This document shows, piece after piece, positions 56,056 to 64,000 of a stretch of 64,000 nt of DNA. This DNA is from Thalassolituus hydrocarboniclasticus (GTDB lineage: Bacteria > Pseudomonadota > Gammaproteobacteria > Pseudomonadales > Oceanobacteraceae). The translations under genes and the position numbers were made by a program. The DNA is taken from positions 3,169,129 to 3,233,128 of the forward strand of contig NZ_CP054475.1 of the NCBI RefSeq assembly GCF_025345565.1, written 5' to 3'. Positions within the stretch are counted from its first letter, which is position 1, and each line of letters begins with the position of its first letter. The notes beneath the pieces are model-generated. The model had not been told where the DNA came from. It worked only from the letters and a program-made list of their open reading frames with translations, and did no database searches.

Positions 56056-57042
56056 ATGATATCCACACACCCATATACCCAGCTGACCCCGGAATGCGTG
56101 ATGGATGCGATCGAGGCGCAGGGATTTATCTGCGACGCACGGATCTTCCCGCTCAACAGCTATGAAAATCGCGTCTATCAGGTTGGCATCGAAGATCAGC
56201 AACCTCTGATTGCTAAGTTCTACCGCCCCGGGCGCTGGAGTCGCGAAGCTATTCAGGAAGAACACGACTTTCTGCTTGAACTGCAGGCCGAAGACCTGCC
56301 GGTTGTTGCTCCTATCGCCGTTAATGACCAGACGCTGTTTTTCAGCGATCCGTTTTTCTTTGCCCTGTTTCCCCGGCGTGGCGGTCAGGCGCCGGAGCTG
56401 AGCAGCGACGACGATCTCGAACTTCTGGGCCGCTGGCTGGGGCGCCTGCATCAGGTCGGAGCTAATTCAGCGTTCAAACACCGGCCACAAATCCAGGGGG
56501 CTGCGGACATGGCTTTGGCCTGTGAGCAGGTTCTGCGCTCCGGTCTGATGCCGGTCGATTACCACGCCAGCTATGAAAGCCTGGCTACGGCGCTGACCGA
56601 TTGGGCGGGAAAGCTATACCGTCCGGATGAAATTCAGACGCTGCGCCTGCACGGCGATCTGCATCCCGGTAATCTGCTGCTGCGCGATGAAACACTGTAC
56701 ATGGTCGACTTTGATGATTGTGTGCAGGGCCCGGCGATGCAGGATATCTGGATGCTGCTCAGCGGCTCCGAACAGGAACAACGTCAGCAGTTACTGGTCA
56801 TTAAGGAAGGCTACGAGATGTTCCGGCCTTTTCCGCAACATGAACTTGCACTGATGGAAGTGCTGCGCAGCCTGCGGGTCATGAAATATGCCGCCTGGCT
56901 GTGTTCTCGCTGGGATGACCCGGCGTTTCCTGCAGCGTTTCCATGGCTCGACAGCCACCGCTTCTGGTCAGAGCATATTATTCTGCTGCGCGAACAACTG
57001 GCGGCCTTACAGGAAGGTCCGCTGGTACTGCCCCGGTTCTGA
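56056..57042 (+). CDS. srkA: Stress response kinase A (YihE/SrkA)
   Basis: A 328-aa aminoglycoside-phosphotransferase-fold Ser/Thr kinase that blunts toxin/stress-driven cell death. Catalytic loop LRLHGDLHPGNLLLRD (about residues 195-210) and the metal-binding VDFDDCVQGP (about 215-224) are intact, and the IAKFYRPGRWS lysine motif is near residue 54. GGAG precedes the ATG with good spacing. Single gene between comF and a small barrel gene. Confidence 0.93.
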   Translation: MISTHPYTQLTPECVMDAIEAQGFICDARIFPLNSYENRVYQVGIEDQQPLIAKFYRPGRWSREAIQEEHDFLLELQAEDLPVVAPIAVNDQTLFFSDPFFFALFPRRGGQAPELSSDDDLELLGRWLGRLHQVGANSAFKHRPQIQGAADMALACEQVLRSGLMPVDYHASYESLATALTDWAGKLYRPDEIQTLRLHGDLHPGNLLLRDETLYMVDFDDCVQGPAMQDIWMLLSGSEQEQRQQLLVIKEGYEMFRPFPQHELALMEVLRSLRVMKYAAWLCSRWDDPAFPAAFPWLDSHRFWSEHIILLREQLAALQEGPLVLPRF

Positions 57043-57082
57043 ACCTGACACGCATAAATCTATAACCAACAGGATGATGATA

Positions 57083-57586
57083 ATGAAAAAAAATCTGCCT
57101 TTAATACTCGCATTCTGCGCACTGCCTGCCGCTGCATTTGCCGAAAATACCGCACAGGGTTTTCAGCCCGAGCGCCTGCAACTGGGTGGCAGCCTGTCAC
57201 ATAACGTTGTCGACAGCCCTTTTGGCGGAGGTAATGTTGACGCAATGGGGGTGAGTATTTTTGCCGGCTACGAACTTGATAATGACATCGACCAGGTAAA
57301 AACAACCGTCGAAATCGGCTACAGCCAGACCGATGATTTTTTCAAAGGCCCGCACAGTGAGATCTCGGGTTTATGGGTTGCGGGGGTTGTCGAGAAACAG
57401 CTGCCGGAAATCAATCCGAACCTGTTCGCACTGGCACGCCTGGGTCTGGACCTCGGTGATGATGATGGCATCCTGCTCGGTGCCGGTGCTGGCTTTCATC
57501 TGACACCGAAACTGGATATCCGTGGCGAGTATATTAATAAAGACGCTTCGTCGGTGTATCAGGCCAGCTTTGTACTGAACTTCTGA
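57083..57586 (+). CDS. Small outer-membrane beta-barrel protein (porin-like family)
   Basis: A 167-aa protein with a Sec signal (KKNLPLILAFCALPAAAFA) and alternating hydrophobic/polar strands consistent with an eight-strand barrel of the OmpA/OmpX-like type, ending in Phe (QASFVLNF). ATG at 57083 has AGGA 8 nt upstream. Substrate unknown. Terminator follows. Confidence 0.75.
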   Translation: MKKNLPLILAFCALPAAAFAENTAQGFQPERLQLGGSLSHNVVDSPFGGGNVDAMGVSIFAGYELDNDIDQVKTTVEIGYSQTDDFFKGPHSEISGLWVAGVVEKQLPEINPNLFALARLGLDLGDDDGILLGAGAGFHLTPKLDIRGEYINKDASSVYQASFVLNF

Positions 57587-57640
57587 TATTCCGCTGAAAT
57601 ATTGCCGCTGCAGTTGCCGGCGGCATTCAAAAAAGAAAAT

Positions 57641-57667
57641 AAAAAAGGGGCCGAAGCCCCTTTTTTA
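57641..57667. terminator. Bidirectional terminator
   Basis: GGGGC (57647-57651), loop CGAA, GCCCC (57656-57660) with A6 before and T6 after; ends the small barrel gene (+) and the DUF1329 gene (-). Confidence 0.92.
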
Positions 57668-57687
57668 TTTATCCGCTGTTACCCGGA

Positions 57688-59049
57688 TTAACGCTTACCT
57701 TCGCGACGCAGAGCGGCCGGAGTGTAATCCTGCTGGCTGCGCTCGAAGCCGAACTCGTAAGAGCCCTGCTCTTCGTTATCCAGACCCAGAGCCAGGTAAC
57801 GGCCAGAGTTCAGATCGTACAGAGTTTCGATGGCATACCAAGGTACCAGTGTATCGTAGTACATCAGGTTATGAGCTTCAGCAACGCGCCACAGTTCACC
57901 GCGACCGTCGTAGTGATCGATCTCAGTTGCCTGCCAGGTATCTTCATCGATGTAGAACACACGCTTGCCGTAGATATGACGCTTACCTTCTTTCAGGGTT
58001 GCGGTTACCTTCCACACACGGTGCAGTTCATAGCGTGCCAAATCCTGGTTGATATGGCCCGGCTTAACGATATCGGTGTATTTGATATCAGCACTTTTCA
58101 GCTTGTAAGAGTTATATGGAATATAAACTTCCTGCTTGCCTTCCAGTTTCCAGTCGTAACGATCCGGAGCACCGTTGAACATATCGAAGTTATCAGAGGT
58201 ACGCAGACCATCCGCTGCAGTACCCGGACCATCGTATGCAACCTGTGGAGCACGACGTACACGACGCTGACCAGCGTTATATACCCAGGCTTTACGTGGT
58301 TCTTTTACCTGATCCAGAGTTTCGTGAACCAGCAGAACGTTACCAGCCAGACGTGCCGGAGACAGTACGTCCTGTTTGAAGTAGAACAGTACGTTCTTAT
58401 CTGCATCAGGATCATAGTCTTTCAGCTTGTCACGGAAGGTGAACTCATCCTGGAAACGTACCAGAGTAAAGTCACCGTTTACCTGTGGAGTTACCTGACC
58501 AACCACACGACGCACACTACCACCACGGTAACGCACGATATGGTTCCAGATTGCTTCCATACCATTTTGTGGCACTGGGAAAGGCGCACCTTCTACGTAG
58601 TTTTCCAGACCGTTACCACCTTCCAGCAGCTTGGTTTTGGTAGCGTTTTCTTTGGTCTTGTCGTAAATCGCCTGAGGGTAGGCAGATGAACGACGGGTCT
58701 GGTAAACCGGCATTCTGTAAGTATCAGGATACTTTTCAAACATCGCTTTCTGACCTTCGGTCAGGTTAGCAGCGTACTGTTTGTAGTTAGCAGCAGTGAT
58801 AACAAACTTCACCTTGTCGGCAGCATAAGGATCCACCGGCTTACCACCAGCAACATAGCCTGCCGGAGGAGTAGTCAGACCACCGGTCCAGGCAGGGATC
58901 TCTCCCTTGCCAGCCATCTCTGCACCCATTGGTGTCAGTTCTTTGCCCAGTTTTGCAGCTTCAGCCGGAGATACAGCCGCATTCGCTGCGCTTACCATCA
59001 GGGACAGCGCAATGGCGCCGCCCCAGGTTTTATAGTGTTTTTTCAACAT
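57688..59049 (-). CDS. DUF1329-family exported protein
   Basis: A 453-aa exported protein with a Sec signal (GAIALSLMVSAANA). The whole mature part fits DUF1329: KLGKELTPMGAEMAGNG-like start (here AGKGEIPAWTGGLTTPP), then KVFYFKQ-type and YIDEDTWQATEIDHYDGRGE blocks, with a lipoprotein-localisation-like fold. Such proteins are nearly always encoded with DUF1302 proteins; function unproven. It ends the operon after DUF1302, 39 bp downstream. Confidence 0.88.
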   Translation of the reverse strand: MLKKHYKTWGGAIALSLMVSAANAAVSPAEAAKLGKELTPMGAEMAGKGEIPAWTGGLTTPPAGYVAGGKPVDPYAADKVKFVITAANYKQYAANLTEGQKAMFEKYPDTYRMPVYQTRRSSAYPQAIYDKTKENATKTKLLEGGNGLENYVEGAPFPVPQNGMEAIWNHIVRYRGGSVRRVVGQVTPQVNGDFTLVRFQDEFTFRDKLKDYDPDADKNVLFYFKQDVLSPARLAGNVLLVHETLDQVKEPRKAWVYNAGQRRVRRAPQVAYDGPGTAADGLRTSDNFDMFNGAPDRYDWKLEGKQEVYIPYNSYKLKSADIKYTDIVKPGHINQDLARYELHRVWKVTATLKEGKRHIYGKRVFYIDEDTWQATEIDHYDGRGELWRVAEAHNLMYYDTLVPWYAIETLYDLNSGRYLALGLDNEEQGSYEFGFERSQQDYTPAALRREGKR

Positions 59050-59088
59050 GGTTCATAGACCTCTGTAATTCTTGTCTGAGCCAGTAAA

Positions 59089-61017
59089 TTAGAATGAATA
59101 TTTTGCAGACAGACTGACGTTGTCACGATCAACCATCTGATTGTAGTCACCACCAGAGAAATTGGTGTACGACACATCAACGGATGTTCTGTTCAGATAA
59201 ACAAAAGACACACCCAGACCAGTAGTCAGACGATCATCCAGGAACTGAGCACCTGGCTCAGGACCATTACCTTTGTCATAAGCAACAGACAGCGTTGGCG
59301 TTACGTTCACACCTGCAAAGGCGTTGTTAAAGTCCATGGCTGCACGCAGACGGATACCGCCGGAGAGCTCGGTTACATAGCCATCATCGGTACAGTTTTT
59401 AGTCTGGACGTTCTTAGCACTGTTAGGGTTGCCATTAAAGGTGTCTGCCGAACAGAAGTTGGTGGCAGAAGTGAGTGCGTTCGCATTCCATACGCCATCG
59501 TTATTACCGATACCATAAGCACCGGAACGGCCGTAGCGTGCGTCATCAGTATTCGGTAAGCCATCAACGTAAGTCATACCAATTTCAGAAACCAGCGCCA
59601 GGCGGTCTGCGCCCAGTACACGGTCAAAGAACTTGATAAAGGTCATCTGTGCCTGCCACATATCAAAATGATCGTAGCCTTCAGCAATTTCACCATACAG
59701 AGCCGAGGCATTGCCCGCTTCTTCAGCACGCTGCTGATACAGGCGACTGTATGGTGCACCGTTACCCGCCAGAATCAGCTCGAAAGCGTTCCACTGCAGT
59801 GGCATATCTGGTTTGTAGCTGATTTCACCGGAGATCGATGCACCACCTTCGGTACTGGTCGCGAAACTGATACCAGAGATCTGGATATCTTCCGGATAAG
59901 CAATCTGGTACAGCGGACGGTAGGTGTCATAACTCGCATCCGGATTGACCTGCATGTTCGGAGTACCAGTCAGAACACCGGAGCGATCCTGGTTGGTTAC
60001 CGCACCATTAATGTATGGCACGCGGCTGTGAATATTCATGTGGTAGAAACCGAATTCGGTATCGCCCAGTGCTTCAGAATACCAGCGCACTGCCAGACCA
60101 TACTGGCCAGAGTCTTTAGGCTGATCATCAGCCAGACGCTCGGTTACCGGAGCAACACGGTCTGCCAGAGGCACACCCGCATCAATCTCGGTCTGACGGA
60201 ATTCCAGAATGTCGCGTTCATCCGCTTCACCACCCAGAATGACCGGGCCACAACCGTCGGCAACGAAGTCTACGGTAGAGAAGAAGGTGCCACATGGGTC
60301 AGTACGGGTTTTTTCCCATTCCAGCTGATAGAAAGCTTCCAGAGTAACGTCAGCGCTCAGACCAATGGAGGTATACACCATATTAACCGGCAGCAGACCT
60401 TCTTTTACTTCAGCACCAGGCTTACGGAAAGCAGAGGCATCCACTGGGTTAATGCTGTTAATACCGCCCTGAATAAAGGTACTTTCACCCCAGCTGATTA
60501 CCTGACGACCGACACGCAGGTTAACCGGTGTGGAACCCAGTTCCATATCAGCCCAAACATAGGCATCCAGCAATTCAGCGCCTTTACCGGCAGCATCTTT
60601 GGTGGCGTCATTCAGTGGCTTGAAATCAGTTTCTTCATCCATCAGTGCCGTATCGTAGTAGGCACGGGCACGGAAGAAGCCACCAAAGTTGTGGTAATTG
60701 ATTTCCAGATCACCACTCCACTTAACCGCATTGGTGTAAATATCACCCTTGCTGTAGTTCAGGGTACCGTCGTCGTAGTTGTATGACGAACCGGTACCAG
60801 CGGTCAGGCCAACGGCCGGACCATTAGCAGGCATGATCTGATCAGCATCACGATCTGATGTACGCCATGCCACACCGTAACTTACGGTGTTATCAACCTG
60901 AATGCCCAGATCCCCGAAGTTAAATTCAACGGCACTGGCGCTAGCGGATACAGCTGAAATCGCAATAGCTAATGGAATCTTGCGCATCATCAGCCAGTTC
61001 TCTTTTTTTATACTCAT
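59089..61017 (-). CDS. DUF1302-family outer-membrane protein
   Basis: A 642-aa protein with signal peptide (IPLAIAISAVSASASA|VEFNF) and a long barrel-like domain. The block LRVGRQVISWGESTFIQGGI, then NSINPVD, is the DUF1302 signature, and the C-terminus ends in Phe (LSAKYSF). ATG at 61017 has GGAG 6 nt upstream. The family is frequent in hydrocarbon- and steroid-degrading bacteria and may form a channel. It sits between a lipase and DUF1329 on the same strand. Confidence 0.88.
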   Translation of the reverse strand: MSIKKENWLMMRKIPLAIAISAVSASASAVEFNFGDLGIQVDNTVSYGVAWRTSDRDADQIMPANGPAVGLTAGTGSSYNYDDGTLNYSKGDIYTNAVKWSGDLEINYHNFGGFFRARAYYDTALMDEETDFKPLNDATKDAAGKGAELLDAYVWADMELGSTPVNLRVGRQVISWGESTFIQGGINSINPVDASAFRKPGAEVKEGLLPVNMVYTSIGLSADVTLEAFYQLEWEKTRTDPCGTFFSTVDFVADGCGPVILGGEADERDILEFRQTEIDAGVPLADRVAPVTERLADDQPKDSGQYGLAVRWYSEALGDTEFGFYHMNIHSRVPYINGAVTNQDRSGVLTGTPNMQVNPDASYDTYRPLYQIAYPEDIQISGISFATSTEGGASISGEISYKPDMPLQWNAFELILAGNGAPYSRLYQQRAEEAGNASALYGEIAEGYDHFDMWQAQMTFIKFFDRVLGADRLALVSEIGMTYVDGLPNTDDARYGRSGAYGIGNNDGVWNANALTSATNFCSADTFNGNPNSAKNVQTKNCTDDGYVTELSGGIRLRAAMDFNNAFAGVNVTPTLSVAYDKGNGPEPGAQFLDDRLTTGLGVSFVYLNRTSVDVSYTNFSGGDYNQMVDRDNVSLSAKYSF

Positions 61018-61085
61018 ATCTGACTCCAGAATATTTTTATAATTGCTGCGAATAGCGACCCCCGGCTGGCCGGGGGCTTCGTCAA

Positions 61086-64000
61086 TCAGTTATCAGTGGC
61101 TAACTTGGTATCATCGGTCACAACCAGCGCTTCACCATCTGTTCCGAAGAAGGAAGCAGCCTGCTTAACCATCTCTGCAAACACTGTTGGTGCATCAGCA
61201 GAAGCAATGGTGCCGTGGGTACCCTGACTGAACTTACTGACCAGCAATTGTTTTTCGTCGGTATCCGGAACAGTGGCAGTAACTGTTGTCAGACCCAGCA
61301 GTGAGATCAGCGGATCTGTACCTGTCAGATAAGACTTACCGGTTTCAACGTTATTCAGTGCCGGATTCGCATTATTCGGAACCACAGTGTCTGAAGGATA
61401 TGTACCAAAACCTATCAGTGCATCCGAAAGACCGGTATCCGGAATCATGTCACCGCTGTCAGTATTACTATCAAGCGCGTCGACAAGACCGCCACCGGCA
61501 ATCTCATACATCAGCACCGGTGTACCGGTTGCTTTCAGCAGAGAGGTAAAGTTCACCGGATCAACGGAATCCAGTGGAGCCTGGAACACACCGAAGAATT
61601 TCTCCAGATCACTCATACCCTGTGTCAGACCGGCTGCAGCAGCAAGGCCTGGCAGGATTTTGGCAGAGAAGGTCGGAGAGTTTTCCAGCAACTTAGGCAG
61701 CTGACCACCCGGATGGGCAAAGATAGCCGCTTTAATCGGATTGATATCTTTATCCACGATATTGGCATTACCCGCCACTGCATTGTTCACCGCGACATAA
61801 GTCATACCGGCAATAGCACCCAGCGAGTGGCCAACAAAGTACAGATTGGTTTCATCCAGATCACCAACACCGTCACCATCAACATCGATATTTTCAATCG
61901 AAGCATTCAGGTTAAGCAGATCCATCACCGACTGACGCAGATGATCGCGGGTCTGCTGCATATTGGTAAGATTGATAAAGAAATCACCAGAATTACCTGA
62001 CTCTGAGCCTTCAACAAAACTCATAGGAACCGGCTGCTGTGCAGCATTTAATGCCAGGTTTTCATGACGTTCAGCCAGGCCGGCATATGGATCAAGAGCG
62101 CCTGCGGCCTGCGCAACACCAGCGAGGGTGGCTGCAAATGGAGTTTTAGTTGGATCACCAGCATCAACGTAGCCAGCTACGTTAAAGCCATTAAATGCCT
62201 TGTAACGTGTCGGGGTGTTATTGCGATCGGTGGTCGACGCATCTACACCATGAACAGGATGGTCAATTGCTACCGTTGCATAACAACCTGCAGAAGGTGC
62301 AGCCATCTGATTAGCAAAACCTAATGAGCTGGTGCGGTCTGTTGTAATGCCATGCTGGAAGATAATGGTTTTCCAGCCATTACCTGGTTTAACGCAGCCC
62401 GCATCCGTTGGATAAGTAACCAGAACAGGAACCTTCACATCCTCAACATGCTGAGCAAACGGGAAGCGATAAGTAACGTTCAGGCTGCCATCATCATCTT
62501 CAGGAGGTGTTGTGCCGGCGGCATTGCCAAGTGCAGCATCAATTACACCGCCAACATCTGTTGAAGCTGTCCAGAAAGACGAGGCATCATCCGATTTCTT
62601 AGCCATAAACTGTGGCAGGGAAAGCTGTCCCTGCATAGAAGCGGTGCTTACTGGCAAGCTAAGTGCAGCATTTGGTACAGCAACCACCGAACCATCACTA
62701 AAGTCACCATCCAGGTTAGGGTCGGTGCCGATTGGCAGGAAAGCGCGCGGAGCCGGACGATGTGAAGCCGCTTTCAGCAGTGCACCAGCGCCATTCGCCG
62801 CCGTTGCAACCAGCGTTGCGTTATCAGTAGCGTCACTATATTGACCCAATGCCTGAGCAATATAATCTTTATCCGTTGAAGTCCACGCAAGCGGATCGGT
62901 ACTGGAGATTTGCTTCTCAGGGTTATTGTTATTCCAGTTCAGGATAACAGTATCTTTGCCCGGATTTACAGCCAGCTGACCTGCAGCACCACCGGCGATA
63001 ATCGCTTTAGCCAGGGTATTTGAGACCAGTGTTTTGTAAACAGCATTGCGACGGATAACAATACGGTCCTCAGCGTCATCAGGATCAAGATTGACCCAGT
63101 TTTCTGTGCCCGCATTCATTGCATTGATTGCCTGAGCCGAACCGGCAACCAGAGCGCTAACACTGGCTTCAGGCAGCAGAGACTCCATACCAGCTGTATT
63201 AGCCAGCAAACCAAAGATGTAGTTCTCTGGCGCTGCCATGGACATCAGAACATCGGCTTTAGCATCGGTAGTGAACGCATAAGTCAGAATGATATTTTTC
63301 TGAGTCGCAGCGCCACTGGTCTTCGCACTCAACATGATACCAGCGAGTGTTTCCCAGCCCTGAATTGCGCCACGCACAGGTTCCAGAGCAGAAGATGGCA
63401 GCTCAAGGTTGCCGCGCAGCAGTTCATATTCTGCAGATGGCGTTACAGCCTGACCATCTTCGCCTTTCAGGCCATCAGTCAGAGCAACCAGATACTTAGA
63501 TTTTGCATCCAGAGGCTTAAGCGGAGAAATACGGATAGTTGGCGACGCACCATTATCCATTTCTACATAATCAACAGTGTAATCCACACCATTAACCGGC
63601 TGAGCAGGAGAAAACGGACTGCCATTTGGTGCCGCATCAACACTGCTTTGGATATCAAGCGCATCGATAAGAGAATCGTCGGCGTTATTCGCCATCTTAA
63701 TCAAGAGAACTGTCTGTCCCGCAACAACACTGGTTGGATCCAGCGCAGCGTTAAAAGGCAGGTCGATTGTCGCGGTTGAAGAAAAGCCTGCCAGATCGTT
63801 GATCATGGTTGTCACAGGTGGGGTTGAATCAGTCACCTGAGCAGTACCATCAGTCTCACCAGCTTTTGCAAAAAGCAGGTCGATGTTTACCGGAAGATCA
63901 CTGTTACCCGCAGAGAAAATAGGCGCCACTCGTGCCGGGGCAACCCCTGGCTTACCGGCATCAACCGGCGTGGAATCTACCTCGTTATTGTGTTTTTCAA
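61086..64000 (-). CDS. Pla-1/cef-family extracellular lipase (5' end beyond window)
   Basis: At least 970 residues; the frame stays open through the right edge, so the N-terminus (expected lipoprotein signal) is missing. An internal GTG at 63929 could be read as a start, but the in-frame sequence upstream (NNEVDSTPVDAGKPG) looks like the Asp/Pro-rich linker that follows such signals. The alpha/beta-hydrolase part has GHSLG (about 700 residues after 63929) with flanking YFVGHSLGAIAGMTYV, and HGTIAS near the end as catalytic His candidate. Wording matches the Pla-1/cef lipase family (Aeromonas phospholipase A1-type). An operon with DUF1302 and DUF1329 is likely. Confidence 0.88.
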   Translation of the reverse strand, partial: EKHNNEVDSTPVDAGKPGVAPARVAPIFSAGNSDLPVNIDLLFAKAGETDGTAQVTDSTPPVTTMINDLAGFSSTATIDLPFNAALDPTSVVAGQTVLLIKMANNADDSLIDALDIQSSVDAAPNGSPFSPAQPVNGVDYTVDYVEMDNGASPTIRISPLKPLDAKSKYLVALTDGLKGEDGQAVTPSAEYELLRGNLELPSSALEPVRGAIQGWETLAGIMLSAKTSGAATQKNIILTYAFTTDAKADVLMSMAAPENYIFGLLANTAGMESLLPEASVSALVAGSAQAINAMNAGTENWVNLDPDDAEDRIVIRRNAVYKTLVSNTLAKAIIAGGAAGQLAVNPGKDTVILNWNNNNPEKQISSTDPLAWTSTDKDYIAQALGQYSDATDNATLVATAANGAGALLKAASHRPAPRAFLPIGTDPNLDGDFSDGSVVAVPNAALSLPVSTASMQGQLSLPQFMAKKSDDASSFWTASTDVGGVIDAALGNAAGTTPPEDDDGSLNVTYRFPFAQHVEDVKVPVLVTYPTDAGCVKPGNGWKTIIFQHGITTDRTSSLGFANQMAAPSAGCYATVAIDHPVHGVDASTTDRNNTPTRYKAFNGFNVAGYVDAGDPTKTPFAATLAGVAQAAGALDPYAGLAERHENLALNAAQQPVPMSFVEGSESGNSGDFFINLTNMQQTRDHLRQSVMDLLNLNASIENIDVDGDGVGDLDETNLYFVGHSLGAIAGMTYVAVNNAVAGNANIVDKDINPIKAAIFAHPGGQLPKLLENSPTFSAKILPGLAAAAGLTQGMSDLEKFFGVFQAPLDSVDPVNFTSLLKATGTPVLMYEIAGGGLVDALDSNTDSGDMIPDTGLSDALIGFGTYPSDTVVPNNANPALNNVETGKSYLTGTDPLISLLGLTTVTATVPDTDEKQLLVSKFSQGTHGTIASADAPTVFAEMVKQAASFFGTDGEALVVTDDTKLATDN

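Overview
The window is chromosomal DNA of a gammaproteobacterium with about 53-56% G+C, closest in gene content and order to marine Oceanospirillales/Pseudomonadales (an Oceanobacter/Thalassolituus-like organism is my best guess; species not determinable here). The signs are the pseudomonad-type blocks leuS-lptE-holA, ubiX-mpl, and speD-osmC-crp/vfr next to trpC-trpD-trpG-trpE, together with FadL, two FadE-type acyl-CoA dehydrogenases, a DUF1302/DUF1329 pair and a Pla-1/cef-type lipase, all common in marine lipid and hydrocarbon degraders. I see no rRNA, tRNA, CRISPR, insertion sequence or prophage.

Layout. 1-4.9 kb: an iron-uptake pair (PepSY-TM protein, Fur-boxed TonB receptor), a ClsC-like phospholipase D lipoprotein and a dihaem cytochrome c4. 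5.2-9.4 kb: leuS, lptE, holA. 9.6-18.8 kb: an unrecognised protein, a short-chain dehydrogenase, a 7TMR-DISM diguanylate cyclase that ends inside a four-copy ~55-bp tandem repeat, FadL, an AraC regulator, a PEBP protein, an MCP and a small Cys/His protein under a palindromic operator. 19-22 kb: a nine-copy thrombospondin-type-3 (Ca2+) repeat protein and a small membrane protein. 22-25.3 kb: ubiX, mpl, fbp. 25.3-30.4 kb: an unusual operon of TonB receptor, lone ABC_sub_bind-type periplasmic protein and hybrid sensor kinase. 30.6-36 kb: ppa, a short LOV photoreceptor divergent from a B12-less (class II) LitR/CarH-like MerR regulator, rsmC and a third TonB receptor. 36-47.4 kb: a small membrane ORF, an MFS exporter, speD, osmC, crp/vfr, a REC-HD-GYP c-di-GMP phosphodiesterase, trpC/D/G/E, a HAD phosphatase, a bacterial OGFr_N-domain protein and HPF. 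47.4-52.7 kb: two paralogous TetR regulators and two paralogous acyl-CoA dehydrogenases under a PsrA-type operator. 52.8-64 kb: a SprA-family putative metalloprotease with a small partner, bioB, comF, srkA, a small barrel protein, DUF1329, DUF1302 and a lipase running off the right edge.

How the genes fit together. Core housekeeping (aminoacylation, LPS export, replication, Trp/biotin/ubiquinone synthesis, murein recycling, gluconeogenesis, polyamine synthesis) alternates with envelope and signalling genes. The most notable signals are (i) the LOV/class II LitR light-sensing module plus a perfect TTATACA-N12-TGTATAA palindrome 12 kb away in front of an uncharacterised small protein, (ii) the 55-bp repeat with A8/A7/A6 tracts, where loss of one A would extend the diguanylate cyclase by 68 residues, and (iii) the TonB receptor/binding protein/sensor kinase operon, a candidate trans-envelope sensing system.
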